Part shown: positions 9,908 to 20,514 of the stretch, piece by piece | How the letters are laid out: every line of letters starts with the position of its first letter | Numbering within the stretch: position 1 is the first letter of the stretch | Source: Norana najaformis | Taxonomy: Eukaryota > Annelida > Clitellata > Crassiclitellata > Hormogastridae | Direction: 5' to 3' | Assembly: GCA_964023275.1 (NCBI GenBank) | Contig: OZ029917.1 | Span: 20,929,988 to 20,993,987, forward strand | Length of the DNA stretch: 64,000 bases | Position numbers and translations under genes: made by a program | Notes under the pieces: generated by a model | What the model was told of the DNA's origin: nothing | Database searches by the model: none | Seen by the model: the letters and a program-made list of their open reading frames with translations, nothing else

Positions 9908-11602
9908 CTAGTTCTTAGATTTTTTTGCCTGTCTCTTGTACAGCTGTTCGGGAGCATCTCTGCGGAGTGTCCAGCAGTAGTCAGCAAAACATTGTAGTGG
10001 ACCATTTTCCCTGGTACCTTTGCTCCATTGTTGCGATATCTTGATGAAAACGTTCGCCATGTTCGTCACTAACCATACCACAGTTGTCAGGGAAGAAATC
10101 CAGATGGGAATGAAGGAAATGCATCTTCAGAGACATATTGCAGCGAAATTTCTGGTACTGCTTGAGCATGTCTTCTACTAGTTCCTTGTAGTTTTCTGCC
10201 CTAACATTCCCCAGAAAGTCTGTAGACACTAGACGAAAAGCATTCCATGCTTGTTTCGCATCACCCTCCAGCAAGTTGTTGAAGCGGTCATCTTTGAAGA
10301 GTTCTCTAATCTGAGGACCCACAAAAACTCCCTCTTTAATCTTTGCTTCGCTGAGTCGAGGGAATTTTTCATGCAGGTATCGGAAAGCTGGCGAAGTGCG
10401 GTCCATGGCTTTCACGAAGTTCTTCACCAAACCTAGTTTGATGTGAAGGGGTGGTAGTAGGATTTTGTGAGCCTCGACCAGAGCTGGGTGCTCGATATTC
10501 TTCTGTCCAACTGCCATGTTTTGTCTGGGAGTCCATTCCTTCCGCACGTAGTGCAACTCTCTTGCTCGGCTATCCCACTCACACAAGAAACACATATATT
10601 TTGTATATCCTTGCTGCAGTCCCATTAAAATGGCAACTACCTTCAAATCACCACACAGGTGCCATTTGTACCTGTTATAGTCAATGGAATGCAGTAGCTG
10701 TTTTAGGTTATCGTATGTCTCTTTCATGTGGACAGCATGCGCTAATGGAATAGATGGAAGACGGTTTCCATTGTGCAAAAGCACAGCCTTAAGACTCAGT
10801 GTTGAAGAGTCTACAAAGAGTCTCCATTCTTGTGGGTCATGAGTGATCTGTAAGGCATTCATGAGGTCGTCAATATTGGAACAGAATACCAGATTATACC
10901 TTCCTTCATAAAGAAAGGTTTCAACTGCTGATGGCGCTTTCTATATGAAGTAATTGTGACATCTTCTTCTAGAAGATTCCATTGTTGGAGTCTTGATCCT
11001 AGCAATTCTGCCTTGTTTTTGGATAAGTCCAAATCACGAACAAGGTCATTTAGTTCTTCCTGTGTTATTCTGTGTGGGATTGATGATGCACCACAGTGAA
11101 AATCGGGATCACTGCACGCTGACGGACCAGGAGAAGAACATGTCGGCTCACCCTTGTCCTCATCAGATGAATCAAGGAAAATATATTCTGCTGGAGGTTC
11201 TGGAATAGGAAGTCCATCGCCATGTGGAACTGGTCTCAATGCTGACGGAATGTTTGGGTAGACTATTGTCGACTTCTTTTGCTTCGTTATTCCACCGGAA
11301 AGAGGAGGAACCAAGCAGAAGTAACAGTCATCTACGTGGTTGCTTTGCTCTCTCCACACCATGGGAACTGCAAACGGCATTGATGGTCTTTTGCCATTCA
11401 ACCACTGTGAAAGCTGTGTTGTACATGTAGCACAGCATATATGCGGGGCCCATGGCTTGTCTTGGTCACCAACCTTGCATTCGAAGTAAGCATGATATGC
11501 CTTCTTGACTTGATAAGTGATACTTTTCTTCTGGTTGGCAAATGTCACTTCCCCACAAATGTAACAAAAGTTGTCCACAGTATTTACGCACTTCCGAGGC
11601 AT
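9908..11602 (-). pseudogene. Broken gene of an uncharacterised transposon-borne family (candidate DDE-type transposase)
   Basis: Starts at MPRKCVN (11602) and runs 247 residues to a stop, then continues in another frame from 10862. A first frameshift lies near 10893-10900. A second, at the A4 run 9986-9989, cuts off a C-terminus whose frame otherwise continues to a stop at 9908. I know related proteins from memory as multicopy uncharacterised proteins in many invertebrates. The N-terminus has a zinc-finger-like cysteine set (C13, C16, C42, C56, C57, C60), then a second pair at C93/C96. The downstream part (numbered from its first Met) has LFVDSS (D18), CGDLK (D72), a C91-x2-C94 pair and SDEHGERFHQ (E267). 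These are placed like the D, D and E of an RNase H-fold transposase. Catalytic function is inference. Inactive as it stands unless the breaks are sequencing errors. Confidence 0.75.
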
Positions 11603-11717
11603 TACTGTTCTGTATTGTATCTAAATGGATAAAGTAATAACAGTTTTATAAAACAGTAACTTAAACTGTCTCGCACAAAGTCTGTAATATTGTAAATGCT
11701 CAACCGTTCCGACTCGC

Positions 11718-11742
11718 TTTATATAGTACACTGCTGACGTCA
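11718..11742 (-). promoter_or_regulatory. TATA box and CRE-like site of the transposon gene
   Basis: On the minus strand TATATAAAG (11718-11726) lies 116 bp upstream of the start codon. A perfect TGACGTCA (11735-11742) is just upstream of it, and a second half-site ACGTCA lies at 11747-11752. Transcription would start near 11690. Function is inferred from motif order. Confidence 0.55.
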
Positions 11743-11937
11743 TCTTACGTCAGCAGCCGACTGGCTGTAGTTTTACATTGCATCAGAAAATGACGTAATC
11801 AACTGTGCATGATGTGTCCATGATGGGATTATGCAATGAGGTGGAATATTACATCATTCTAGACTTATTTAGGATATTGTCGCAGACCTACTGCATAAAT
11901 TTACATGGTGAAACATAAAAAATGAACTATATGAAAT

Positions 11938-12052
11938 ATTTTCAAAACGAGAGCCAATAAAAAAGTTTTATGGTTATATTCGTGTTCAGCACACCAAGAT
12001 GCTACACATTAGGGCCTTTTCCAGTCAGTAACGATTTCTATGTTGACCAGTG
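11938..12052. repeat. Right terminal inverted repeat
   Basis: The reverse complement begins CACTGGTCAACA, then GTTACTGA and GTGCTGAACACGAATAT. The distance between the last two blocks equals that in the left repeat. The outer spacer is shorter than on the left. Confidence 0.8.
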
Positions 12053-12055
12053 TTA

Positions 12056-13682
12056 TCCGTCAAAAGGAAATTACATTTTGATAGAGTGAGAAGACTTTTG
12101 CTGGCCTTGAGCCGTCAGTGCGCACAAATAATTTATAAGAAGCAAAATGGGCAAAATTGTTGATAAATGCAAAGAAAACACAATTACTCAATTGTCTTGT
12201 CGTTGCGATTCCAGTCATATATGATATATAAGAAGTTATAGTTATATATAACTGGTAGTTATTGTTATTTTGCGTTTATTGTCCGCATTATAAAATGCAA
12301 AAAAGCGACATGGACCACACTGGCTTATATAATCACGTGATACTACTTTGACATTACAAGCAGCCATTTTATTTTCCAAAGAAACTAATTAAGCTTCTTA
12401 AATAAAGGTTAATAAGTAAGTAGCTTTTTGTTAGCGTAAGACAAACATTAACAGTAAAGACAGTTGTTCTAGTTAGCATTCACTGTAAGTCGTAAAACGT
12501 CATATAAAATCCCATCTAAAGCAGCTACTGTGAGGTCTTCCGATGCTGTCTTTATTTTAGTAGAGGCCTTCATTTCGAGCCATAATAAGTAAGTTAGTTC
12601 ATTAGTAACCGATTAAAGCAAACAAGGATGACAGCGCGTTTTTAGCGACGGCTTTGAATCGACATGAACATGTCTACACTTTCAATTCACAATAGGGAGT
12701 TTGACTTTTGACTTGAGCGTTGAATATCCCCAAGATCTGACGAATATCTCGCCGACAAGACATTCCTGCGATGCTCCAAGACTATGCTTCACTGGAATCT
12801 TGACTGCTCAAATCTATAGGGCTGTGGGTAGATAAAGCAAGTGGAAATCCCTGCATGTAGTTGTTAGTTGATCCCAATATGGCGGCGACCTAGCCATACC
12901 GTGACAATCGTAGGGTGAATGAGATGGTCCGAAATAAGTACAGCAGAGGCGGACTCGAACGCAAAATGTCTTCGAATACAGGAGATATTTGCAAGCAAAC
13001 AGATTAAAAAACAGATACAGTACACATTGCTTTAGACTAAATATGGCTATAGCTTCTTGTGCATACACCTACTCATGCACGTAATATATACATAATATAT
13101 AGTACATATAAGAAGGCACTGAGATGCGTTCTCCTTCTAAATAGATTAAGTGAAACATAAAACAAGGGGGCAAAAAGTTCAATGTTTCGTCGATCCGTGC
13201 ACGAGTTTCCACCTTACCAAAAGTACATAGTTTATACATAGGATGCAATATTTAGCTTGGAAGGAGACGGGGTTAGGGTCAATGGCGTGATCAGTCGTTC
13301 CCTATAAGGTGATTCTGTTCCGGCGAGAGTAAATCTATTTAGCAGAGGAACGCTGACGGCAAAAGCACGCCAGCTGTTCGCTGCATTGCAGCAATAGTTT
13401 TGTCACACGTCACTTACTTCCGGGGTCATGGCTGACTGCTGTCAAAGACCACTGCATGCAAAGCGAGGTGTCGCATTCAAGGACGCCGTGGCAATGACCT
13501 TCTGGTATAGATGTCACCCGTCTAATTGCCGTTCTTAGAAATACGTCACCTTTTGCCTCTTGGCCATCTCTGGTCAACTACACTATCTCTCTGACGATAA
13601 CCACCACGGTCAAGTGCAGACTGTCAAGCAGAACTGTATATCGAAAAGCAGTTTTTGAAGATGGGACGTTGCAGTTTGGGTA
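12056..13682. other. Intergenic, no gene seen
   Basis: AT-rich in its first half. Apart from the dispersed repeat at 12650-12740, I see nothing that I can name. Confidence 0.5.
12650..12740 (+). repeat. Dispersed repeat, copy 1
   Basis: Aligns with 20421-20510. Shared blocks are CGACATGAACATGTCTA, ACTTTCAATTC, TTTGACTTTTGAC and TGAGCGTTGAATATCCC. The sequences diverge afterwards. The family is unknown. Confidence 0.7.
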
Positions 13683-13803
13683 TTTGCATCATCGTTTAAT
13701 TGCTTGCCATGCATGCTAATTCCTGCTCGTCTAGCAAGACAGATAGATACCCGATTCTAAACTGTCCGTGCATGGATAGCGTCACTTCCGCTTTTTATCT
13801 CTT
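13683..13803 (+). repeat. Diverged duplication, copy 1
   Basis: Matches 14743-14855 about 1.06 kb downstream in the same orientation. Shared: TTTGCATC, GCTTGCCAT/GCTTACCAT, ATGCTAA, CCTGCTCGTC, GCAAGACAGATA and TTTCCGCTT. These could be the repeats of an unrecognised element that spans 13.68-14.86 kb. A minus-strand frame inside it, 13795-14061, matches nothing that I know. Confidence 0.55.
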
Positions 13804-14742
13804 GCCGCTTTCGATAGGAAATGGCTTCGACACGTCCTCTTTTTTTACCACAGTTCCAGCAATCTTTGGTAAAGGATGGACAATTCTATCGGCCGCCTCG
13901 ATGCGGCAGACTGAGGCTTTCTGAGTTCTGGGATTATCAGGTGCGACAACTGATTTGGTCTTAAGGTTCTCTATCTTAAGCCGGTTCACTGACTCGTTGG
14001 CGCTTTTTTCGTTTGTCAGCTCCAAGACTTGAGCTTCCATGAGTTCAGCTGCTTGAGCCACTTTAAGTTGTTTTTAACAGCTTGTCTAGCATACGAGTCA
14101 GCACTTTCCGGGTTAAACGATTTGACTGACAGCCCTGGATCAGTTGGATTTTAAGCTCTCTATTAGCGTCACTGAACTCACAGGTTGCAGATCACTGACG
14201 CAGACGGGGTTAGGTATGACACGATGTTCTCCACATTGTTCTACTTAGCCTGGCGGAAGTTATAAACTGTAAAGTCAGAATTTTCTTTCGGTGCAAAGTA
14301 GGACGTCAGCGCGTGTATGACTACCTCTGTCATGGACTCTTTTCCAATAGGGTAACGAATCGAAAGCGTGTCAGAAACCTCATTTGCTTATTCACCATCG
14401 TATTGGTGAACATAGAGTAGCAATGCTTTTCTTCTCATATCATCTGTGATGTTGATTACAACGAGTTGGTTCTGAATCGATTGATCCCTTTTTCAATCGA
14501 TCTCCTGTTTCGAGTGATGGATTAAAAGTCTGAAACGGTGGTGAAACGGTGGTGAAACGTCGACCGTCTTTGGCAGTTCTTTCTACGTCCGGAGTCACAT
14601 ATGCGTTGTGCTATTTTGATTTGACATACATGTGGTTAAGTGAAGTGCGCGTTTCTGGAAACTTGGTGTCCTAAGATACATCAGATGTAATTATTCAGGC
14701 AGTTTTCCGCGCCATTCACTGGTCACCAATGCAAGATTCTTG

Positions 14743-14855
14743 TTTGCATCGCTTAACTGCTTACCATCCATGCTAACACCTGCTCGTCAGGCAAGACAGA
14801 TACCCAATGCCTAACTGTACGTACATAGATGTAATTTCCGCTTCCGCTTCATAGA
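14743..14855 (+). repeat. Diverged duplication, copy 2
   Basis: Partner of 13683-13803; see that entry for the shared blocks. The intervening DNA has two adjacent GGTGGTGAAAC units near 14537 and no recognisable gene. Confidence 0.55.
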
Positions 14856-15414
14856 TGCGTGATTATAAGGAGAATGGGCCTTCTGACAACCGCATTTTAC
14901 GGATCATCGCTTTTCGTTTTGTTTTCGTGCTCGTAATTTATTAGTCATCAGATCAATAAATGAGCGGATTTATGAGAGCCACGTGTAATAATAATAGTGA
15001 ATCCGATGAAAAACGAGCTTCACAGCTCATGAACCACAGACCGTAGTTACTCTTCTGTCGTTTGTGCAAGTACAGCAGTAGCTTTCGGACGTTCACAATT
15101 TTAAATGAACCATAAAAGCGCAGCTTAATCGATCGCCTTAGAGGTGTGAGCGGATATTGGTGCCTGCAGATGACTCGACTCTTAACGGATGGATGAGTCT
15201 AGAATTAAATGTACTGCTAATTCCGTGTAACATTAAGTAATAACGAGACAGTCGGTAAATGCCTTCAAAAGCTCGAGACAGTGCAAAGGGACACAGAGCG
15301 ATAGAGACAGACAGAGTGAAACAGTACAGAGAATTTCTATAGGAAAGAAGGACATAGGCAGGGACACTTTTGAATGTAATTTTTTCAATGTTGAATAAGC
15401 GCGTTTGTATTGGA

Positions 15415-15840
15415 AATGTTTATGACATCATACCGATGAGTCATCGGGTTGTTGACTGGTTTGAAAACGTTCCGATCATGCGTTGATCACGTGCTTGCAG
15501 TCATTAGGTGTGGATATTACCATAGATCGAACACGCGCTGGGAGTTGATGTGACCTTGAATGGTAGGTTTTTCCCGCGCTAAGGCGCGAATTTTCTGTGA
15601 CGTAACGTAGACAAGTTATCTGGTTGTCTTGCTTGTGATTGATGGGCGTTCGCGCGCAAATTTAAATATGTGCATTTGATTGGTCAGCCTTCGCGCGGAT
15701 TGTCCGACGTCAGCGGCGACCGTTGACTTGGCGGAAAATTGTCTATAAAATGATACCTCAAATGCATTGTGGGAAAAGCGCGAATAAATTTTTAGTAGCA
15801 GTATTCTGTCGTATGATCAGTTGGTAATTTATAGCTACAA
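15415..15840 (+). mobile_element. LTR-like repeat, copy 2
   Basis: Opposite-orientation relative of 1400-1740. It starts near TGACATCATACCGATG with TCATCGGG, then shows GCGCG-rich blocks, an ATTGGTCAG CCAAT box (reverse), TGACGTAACG, TGGCGGAAAA and CTATAAAATG (near 15744-15753), with GAATAAATTTT about 30 bp later. This order of enhancer-like boxes, TATA and AATAAA is LTR-like. No internal retroelement sequence was recognised on either side, so a solo LTR is possible. Confidence 0.45.
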
Positions 15841-15844
15841 ATGC

Positions 15845-18485
15845 CGTTGAAAGATTCGTGTGTTTACCAATTATACAGTATGTTGACATTCAAGTACTGA
15901 TGTCAATGAACTGTTCAGTTATTCAGTTTTAAAAAGAAAAATCAAAGCCTGTGTGTCTTTTGTCTGCGCTACAAATCTCGAAGCCCGATCGATCGACACT
16001 TTGAAAGCTTGTCGACAGACTCCGAGATACAAAAGGACAAAAGTCAGGAGACAGAGAAACATTCAGACTGACACAGAAAAGAAGCAATAGAACATGAACG
16101 ACGAGAAAACAATAGACGCGAATAAAATCAGGACAGACGGTTAGACAGATTGAAAAAAAAACGGCACAAACACTGCAGCGATTTAGTGCTAAAATGAACA
16201 GCGCATGCGTCAGTTAGGGTCCAAACGTAGCAACGATAGCTCCTTAAGATCTGCACGGGACATTGTGTATGGTAAGTAGTGATCGAATGACGGCAGGGAT
16301 TTCAGTAAATATTCAAGTCAATGCTGGCAAAATGAGCTCATAAGCCGAGATAGCAAGATCGAGATGGAGGTACACAGGCAGACACAAACAGAGAGATGGG
16401 AAGACGCAAGCAGATGTACAGAGATGTACAGACACACAGTGAGACAGATAAGCAGAGAGAATGACATGCTGCTTCAATAATAAGAAAGGCTTCTGTTCCA
16501 GAGGGACATTTTTCTTTTATGGACAAATTTGAGGAGTGATTGTGAAGCCAGAGCTCTGCGTTGATCATTAGTTGTCATTAACTAAGAATAGTTATCGATT
16601 TTCTACGACACCTTAGTCAGTCATTTCCAGTCATTTCACCCAGTCTCTGTCCCGCACTCGGTGGGCATTCTTCGACCCTCGAAAACAGCTCTTACGACCA
16701 AACGCTAGGCAGTGTATTAGCCAAAATTTATTTGTCATTAATTAAAATTTTTTTCTTACAGAACCACATCCTTAAAATAACTTTAACAGTTAACATAATT
16801 GCCCATAAGTCTATGGGTGACTATTTTAGCTTCCTACTTAGACTGAACAACAATTAAGCGATTAGCTTAATACTATGGGCTATAGTACAACTGAAATATG
16901 ATAATGCTCCCTTATAAAATTCAGAAGTGCGTATTGAAGCAAAGCAACAGGAACATCAATGGTAAACAGACTGTAAGAGTTAAGTTCTCAGCTTGGAACG
17001 AAAGAATGTCTCAGTGAATGAATCACGAACATGAGGCGGTAGAGAGTTCCAAAGTGCACGATGGAAGGGAACGGAAACGTATGCAGTTATATAAAGGTTT
17101 GACCGATTCTCCGCTCCTTCCGACTCCACAAAACCCACGAATATCTCTTCTGGCAGCGCAGACAGTCAAACTGTACAAGCTCTCTTTGATAATTAAAAAT
17201 ACTTTGTGTATACGTACGTGTAAATAAGCTACCTGAACATGTGCGAAGCGCTATTCCGCGGCTGAAGGAAGAGATTCTGGGAGAAAAAGGAGTATGGTTT
17301 GAGAATGGGGCGAACTGAGATGCCGTATAATACAAGGCAATGCAAGGGCGCCAAATGCAAGCAATCGCAGGATGAATGATTGGAAAAGAATGCGCTGGAT
17401 GGTAACACACAATGAATTGTAGAACACAATAGCCTTCATTTAACTCATGCAATTTTTGAAGACATTCAGACGGAATCATTCACCTCTCATTAGTATCAGC
17501 CGCTCAGTTATCGGCGATATATCATCATCATTCTTAATTCTTAATCCAATCTGATCAGAGCTCGTGTATTTGGACGAAGGCAGGAGGATAAAAGAGTGCA
17601 TATGGATTAACCCTGGCACAATCCGCCATGGCCAAACGATAGAAGACGTATTGTCCTGAGATCTGAAAATATGATTAGACAATAATGGATCTGCTCAGCA
17701 TCCTTTCATAGGTACTAACAAGTACGCATTTAGCCTTGAGTTATTATAGTCGCATGGACCGTTCGTTCTTTGGCCCAAAGCTTTATATAGCGCCAGGAGA
17801 TCTATTAATTCCGTTCAGTGAACGCGTCCCCTTAATAGATATACAGAAACGGAGATTATTTGCACGTGTCGCCAGTTTAGTTTAACCTCGTCCCGTGCGC
17901 CATACGGGATGATCGGATCCAGATCAGCAAAGCTATTATCATGTTGAGGGTTTTGAGAACATCAAATACTAATGAAGTTGTATCTTTGTATGGTGTTCCG
18001 CTTATGCAGCGGCCTCATCAACTGTAGGCCTACAGGTCTTCCAGAGTGCTGTCTTGGGGTTGTTACAGATCTCACGGCTGAAGCGCAGAAATTACATAAC
18101 TGCGCCTTCATCAGCTGTAATCCTGGACCTCTGACCGTTTTGAGCGGCATCTCATCCAAAGAATGCGATTTTACGTGCCATCTTTAGACCTTTTTGGAGG
18201 TTTACGACATTGGTGGTCTAGAATTTGCATGTGTCCCGCTGGCTGCAGTAACGATGTTTGGTTTCTTTAAATAAACTAGTCCAAAGTCAAAAACTGTGGA
18301 TAGGTTTCGTTGGGCGGATTCCAGGTGCCTGCGTGTGTTCTGCTGGTAGTAGTTTTCTATCTTGTGGAGTAACACTCAAACATCGATAAAATGATTGGAA
18401 TTACAGGTTGCCTAGTAAACATGCGAAGTGCTCTTACTTTCAAAAGCACATTTCTTAGCAGTGTTGCACCTCTTTATTTAGCTTT
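15845..18485. other. Intergenic, no gene seen
   Basis: No supportable coding region. A CTTTATATAGCGCC motif at 17781-17794 is the LINE tail signature in minus orientation. Confidence 0.45.
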
Positions 18486-18489
18486 CGAG

Positions 18490-18605
18490 CGAGTTTTTCC
18501 AAAGGATAGCGATTTTTGACTACGATATCACTAGAAACAACTATCAACTGATGCCTTGTGCATTATGATAATGGCGCTATAGAAGTCATTAGATTAGATT
18601 AGACA
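18490..18605 (+). mobile_element. LINE 3' tail, copy 1
   Basis: Shares with 51500-51640 the block TGCCTTGTGCATTATGATAA, followed by a GCTATAGAAGT block and a terminal (TAGATTA) run. The upstream part matches more loosely. It looks like a 5'-truncated LINE copy that ends in its own short simple repeat. Confidence 0.6.
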
Positions 18606-19060
18606 GCTGATGGAACTGCAGCATCACGAGGTGCAGCATAGAGCGCATCTACTCCCCCCCAAGTGTACCGCCTTCAGGCTTTGAAAGCCTGCTGCCTGAA
18701 AACCTCAATATTGAATTTTTTTCGGATTTTTTAGCCTGGAACTTTACATCAACGAGGACATGAATCCTTCTCTATGACCGAACCAACCTATTCAGCTACT
18801 CGCAGTCTCATTCAGCGATCATCAACGCAGCGGATAAGATTCAAGTGTACTCTGTGATGACATGTTTGTCTCTATGTTGTGGCTGAACAATCATCTTCCG
18901 GGATTTAACACAAGAAATGAATACGATCTTAGCAATGTTAAATAATGGATGAAAGTTCCGTTCTTAATGACATTTAACATCGTTAGCGCAGTTAGCGCCT
19001 CTGGTGAGTTTATCTTGAACAGTGCTATACAAATTTCAAATTACAATTACGATCGATTTT

Positions 19061-19488
19061 CTACTGCAAATTAGACAAACTTCCAAGAGCTTTCGTGCAA
19101 CCGGTAAATATTCTACAAATTACATTGAAGTTTACCTGATTCATTAATTTTTGCAATGTACTTATTTGGCACCTTCCAGTATTCAAAATCCTTCCAATCA
19201 ATTCCCAGTTTTCTATTCTGTCAAATGCCTTCTCGTAATCCGCAAAACATACATAAACGTCTTGATCGTGTTCAAGGCTTCTTTCTTTCAACACCCTAAG
19301 TGCTCGAATGGTATCACCTGCACCTCTACCCTTCTTGAATCCGAACTGGTCTTCTCCCAAATACTCGGTCCTTCTGTCTTGGCTTGTACTCTTTTTGTGA
19401 TGATCTTTAGCAGAATCTTGGAAGCATGTGCGAGTTGACTGATTGTTTGATGATCTTCACTAGCAGCTGCATTATTCTTCGTTTTCAC
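19061..19488 (-). mobile_element. RTE-like LINE reverse-transcriptase fragment
   Basis: The minus-strand translation shows HQTISQLAHASKILLKII and, in a second frame, QFGFKKGRGAGDTIRALR and VYVCFADYEKAFDRIENW. These are the start of the fingers/palm of a non-LTR reverse transcriptase (block with FGFRKGRGT.D and the first catalytic Asp region F.DYEKAFD). The frame change near 19290-19360 and the truncation make it a relic. Confidence 0.8.
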
Positions 19489-19510
19489 GAACGAAGAGGT
19501 GCTTCAGCCG

Positions 19511-19738
19511 GTGGAAGACAGAAGATCTTTGATGGCTACAATGAGAACGAGACATTGGATATGGATTGAACACATACTGAGAGGTGATTCCCTTCTGAGA
19601 AATATCATAGAGGGAAGAATGGAAGCAAAGAAAAGAAGAGGACGACCTATACAAATGCTACTAGACTGGATGATGGAGGACGGATACGGTAGACTGAAGG
19701 AGGCTCAACAACGTCAGTAATGGCGCCAATGGACGTTC
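19511..19738 (+). mobile_element. RTE-like LINE C-terminal fragment
   Basis: The plus-strand frame shows HWIWIEHILRGDSLLRNIIE and GRMEAKKRRGRP, typical of the C-terminus of RTE-like LINE polyproteins (GH.LRGDSLLR..IEGRMEGKR.RGRP). After a TAA at 19718-19720 the frame continues as WRQWTF, so the stop is probably a mutation. It lies tail-to-head against the minus-strand RT fragment and runs into the palindrome at 19736. Confidence 0.8.
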
Positions 19739-19861
19739 TCATCATATTGCATGAATATAATCATCAGCTATATGTATATATGTATTTGAATATATATATA
19801 TACATATTCATATACATATATACATATAGCTGATGATTATAGTCATGCAATATGATGAGAA
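19736..19861. repeat. Long near-perfect palindrome
   Basis: A 126-bp inverted repeat. The left arm from 19736 (TTCTCATCATATTGCATGA) is matched almost base for base by the reverse complement of the right arm ending 19861. The arms also share ATAATCATCAGCTATATG and TATATATGTAT. The centre is an AT-repeat near 19798. It could fold into a long hairpin. Confidence 0.85.
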
Positions 19862-19967
19862 TCCTTATAATGGCTGTCATCCTAGTCAGCCGATCGTGGA
19901 AGATCGATGTTTGGCCAGGACTCGTCACGGCAAACATTATTTTAGAAAGCTTCATGCCCGCTCTCTA

Positions 19968-20035
19968 GTTCTCTCTCTCTCTGTCTCTGTCGCTCTCTGT
20001 CTCTCTGTCTCTCACTGTCTCTCTCTTCCTCTATT
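19968..20035. repeat. (TCTC/TCTG)n microsatellite
   Basis: Simple TC-rich repeat. Confidence 0.8.
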
Positions 20036-20420
20036 TATCACTCCATAGGACCTGGTAAACTCCGGCTGTAAAATCGAATTGCACTAAATCGAAGATTAAA
20101 CTGGAGGCCCGAGGAAAGAAAGGAAATGGAGATACTAACAGTCGAAGTAACCTCTGGTAACCTATCAGAAGACGCAAGAGGCTGACTTTAACGCACCCTC
20201 TATATGCATACATTCTAAGGCCATAAACGAAGAGGCGTGTACACAGACAAGAAGAAGGTATACGTTGCATTAAAGCCATCAGACTAACACAGACTGGATG
20301 CTATTAGGGTACAAATTATCTGGAAATACTCGTGCCATGTTTGAGCAAAATCCAGTTCTTGAGCTATGCCGTTCTTTACACGTAGGCCTATATAAAGTCT
20401 GAAAAAAGACTTTTTAGGAA

Positions 20421-20510
20421 CGACTTCGAACCGACATGAACATGTCTAAACTTTCAATTCGTAATAGGCAGTTTGACTTTTGACCTGAGCGTTGAATATC
20501 CCGAAGATGC
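20421..20510 (+). repeat. Dispersed repeat, copy 2
   Basis: Partner of 12650-12740; see there. Same orientation, 7.8 kb apart, one on each side of the LTR-like copy 2 and the 19-kb LINE cluster. Confidence 0.7.
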
Positions 20511-20514
20511 CCGG

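Larger units (their letters stand above)
9697..12052 (-). mobile_element. CACTGG-TIR DNA transposon-like element with TTA target-site duplication
   Basis: A 2,356-bp unit bounded by inverted repeats that start CACTGG (9697-) and end CCAGTG (-12052), flanked on both sides by TTA (9694-9696 and 12053-12055). The inverted repeats are about 115-125 bp and imperfect. Shared blocks are CACTGG-CAACA, GTTACTGA, and GTGCTGAACACGAATAT followed by TTGGCTCT-GTTTT. The only gene inside is the frameshifted one on the minus strand, with its own TATA box. CACTR-type ends with 3-bp duplications are known from the CACTA/CMC group; assignment to that group is inference, because the protein does not look to me like a standard CACTA transposase. 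Confidence 0.8.
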
